Assembly (NCBI GenBank): GCA_002401655.1
Contig: NVTT01000002.1
Location: forward strand, 29,102-35,779
Length of the DNA stretch: 6,678 nt
DNA from: Gammaproteobacteria bacterium
GTDB lineage: Bacteria; Pseudomonadota; Gammaproteobacteria; Enterobacterales; Kangiellaceae
Direction: 5' to 3'
Shown: positions 5,925 through 6,678 of the stretch, in pieces
How positions within the stretch are numbered: position 1 is the first letter of the stretch
Layout: the number at the start of each line of letters is the position of its first letter
Notes under the pieces: model-generated
What the model saw: only the letters and a program-made list of their open reading frames with translations
Databases searched by the model: none
What the model was told of the DNA's origin: nothing
Position numbers and translations under genes: made by a program

Positions 5925-6479
5925 ATGAGCGACAACCTCGAAAAACACTATTCTAATATTCTTACGGATTTAGGTGAAGATATTTCTCGCGATGGTTTAA
6001 TCGATACACCAAAACGTGCCGCAAAAGCGATGAAGTTTCTCACTCAAGGATATGATCTATGTCTAAACGATGTAGTCAATGACGCTATTTTTGATTCTGA
6101 TAACGACGATATGGTGATTGTTAAGGATATTGAGCTCTATTCCTTATGTGAACATCATATGCTTCCTTTTATTGGTAAATGTCACGTTGCCTATTTACCA
6201 ACCGGTAAAGTCATTGGTCTATCTAAAATTGCCCGAATAGTCGATATGTTTGCGAGAAGATTACAAATTCAGGAAAATATGACCAAACAAATAGCCGAAG
6301 CCATTATGGAAGTAACCAATGCGGCTGGCGTTGGCGTTATCATGGAAGCAAAACATATGTGTATGATGATGCGAGGCGTTGAAAAGCAAAATTCTGCCAT
6401 GATCACATCCGTAATGTTAGGTGCTTTTAGACAAAAACCAGCGACTCGTGCTGAGTTTTTGAATCTTGTTAAAAACTAA
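5925..6479 (+). CDS. folE: GTP cyclohydrolase I FolE
   Basis: FolE converts GTP to 7,8-dihydroneopterin triphosphate, the first step of tetrahydrofolate synthesis and also the entry to queuosine-type precursors; it is a cytosolic zinc-dependent homodecamer. The 184-residue protein has the short N-terminus common in many bacteria (E. coli FolE is about 222). Visible blocks are [14 protein letters not shown] (23-36), the zinc and catalytic segment LCEHHMLPF (74-82) with C75, H77 and H78, [24 protein letters not shown] (starting 84), [13 protein letters not shown] (112-124) and [10 protein letters not shown] (143-152) with zinc ligand C146. All expected zinc ligands are present, so this is the zinc type. 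The ATG at 5925 has only a weak TGAG eight bases upstream; an in-frame stop at 5913-5915 excludes a longer form. It diverges from pdxB and precedes mnmC by 102 bp. Confidence 0.95.
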   Translation: MSDNLEKHYSNILTDLGEDISRDGLIDTPKRAAKAMKFLTQGYDLCLNDVVNDAIFDSDNDDMVIVKDIELYSLCEHHMLPFIGKCHVAYLPTGKVIGLSKIARIVDMFARRLQIQENMTKQIAEAIMEVTNAAGVGVIMEAKHMCMMMRGVEKQNSAMITSVMLGAFRQKPATRAEFLNLVKN

Positions 6480-6502
6480 AAGATAAAAAACAAAGACCCT
6501 TG

Positions 6503-6530
6503 ACCACAGAGAGCACAGAGGACACAGAGG
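6503..6530 (+). repeat. Triple CACAGAG intergenic repeat, 9-bp period
   Basis: CACAGAG occurs three times, at 6505-6511, 6514-6520 and 6523-6529, exactly 9 bp apart, within the folE-mnmC gap, followed by a run of A. I recall very similar ACCACAGAG-type intergenic strings from many unrelated environmental bacteria, but cannot check this here. It has no obvious coding role and no strong hairpin. Confidence 0.75.
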
Positions 6531-6566
6531 AAAAAAAACAAAGGGATTGGCTATATTTGCCCTCGT

Positions 6567-6577
6567 TACAATATAAT
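6567..6577 (+). promoter_or_regulatory. Overlapping -10-like sequences immediately before mnmC
   Basis: TACAAT (6567-6572) and a perfect TATAAT (6572-6577) overlap directly upstream of the mnmC ATG at 6582. TTGGCT at 6547-6552 could be a -35, with a 19-bp spacer to TATAAT or 14 bp to TACAAT, neither ideal. Initiation from these would start at or within a few bases of the ATG. Confidence 0.35.
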
Positions 6578-6581
6578 ATTT

Positions 6582-6678
6582 ATGTCTAGTGCTCAGCTTA
6601 AAAAATTTGCTTTAGTAAAGCCTGCTGAAATTGAATGGCGTGATGGATTGCCTTTTAGTTTAGAGTTTGATGATATTT
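6582..6678 (+). CDS. mnmC: tRNA 5-methylaminomethyl-2-thiouridine biosynthesis bifunctional protein MnmC (N-terminus only)
   Basis: Only the first 32 codons are in the window; the gene runs off the right edge. The translation has FALVKPAEIEWRDGLPFSLEFDDI after a short lead, matching the MnmC N-terminus, which in E. coli reads SIQPANLEF then VSRDFDDVYFS. Full MnmC proteins are about 660 residues, with an N-terminal SAM-dependent methyltransferase domain and a C-terminal FAD oxidase domain. They finish the mnm5 modification of U34 in certain tRNAs, in the cytosol. The ATG at 6582 is chosen because it gives the right N-terminal length; there is no Shine-Dalgarno sequence before it, only AT-rich -10-like sequence. 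It lies downstream of folE on the same strand and could be read from that promoter. Confidence 0.8.
   Translation, partial: MSSAQLKKFALVKPAEIEWRDGLPFSLEFDDI

Noticed and set aside
5912..5956. 14-codon upstream frame overlapping the folE start out of frame ([14 protein letters not shown])
   Set aside because: It could be a translational control peptide, but there is no good ribosome binding site and no attenuator-like structure; probably chance.

Overview
The window reads as AT-rich chromosomal DNA of a gammaproteobacterium, probably a marine Alteromonadales-like lineage. PdxB-type vitamin B6 synthesis and bifunctional MnmC are typical of that class, and the transposase belongs to a long Y1/REP-associated type that I associate with Alteromonadales and Vibrionales. 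The taxon is inferred from gene content only.

Layout. (1) 1-435 (+): the C-terminal part of a class II glutamine amidotransferase of the YafJ type, cut by the window edge. (2) About 475-1800: a probable mobile element carrying one Y1-family (HUH) transposase gene (603-1586, +). It is bounded by a perfect 13-bp inverted repeat (481-493 and 1782-1794) that extends to 17 of 19 matches. (3) 1782-3053 (-): an accessory module just downstream of putP. A 19-bp direct repeat (1995-2013 and 3033-3051) encodes the same peptide, C-T-S-G-G-N, in frame at the head of two otherwise different reading frames. The first (2460-3053) is a cysteine-containing protein of unknown function, followed by an overlapping small lipoprotein gene (2024-2467). 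The second (1782-2012) is a 76-codon fragment whose last codons and stop lie in the mobile element's terminal repeat. Neither repeat-headed frame has a convincing start. This resembles displaced C-terminal modules of a polymorphic toxin or effector with a candidate immunity lipoprotein, but no known toxin domain is recognised. (4) 3091-6678: core genes. putP (sodium/proline symporter) and pdxB (erythronate-4-phosphate dehydrogenase) are on the minus strand. folE (GTP cyclohydrolase I) and the start of mnmC (tRNA wobble-uridine modification) are on the plus strand. pdxB and folE diverge from a 96-bp region with a perfect 15-bp interrupted palindrome over the probable folE promoter.

The core genes are ordinary full-length metabolic and transport genes. 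The novelty lies in the 1.3-kb accessory stretch between putP and the amidotransferase gene, where a repeat-headed cassette and a single-gene transposable element have been laid down next to each other. Smaller points of interest are a 9-bp-period CACAGAG triplet repeat between folE and mnmC, and a -10-like sequence only 4 bp before the mnmC start.
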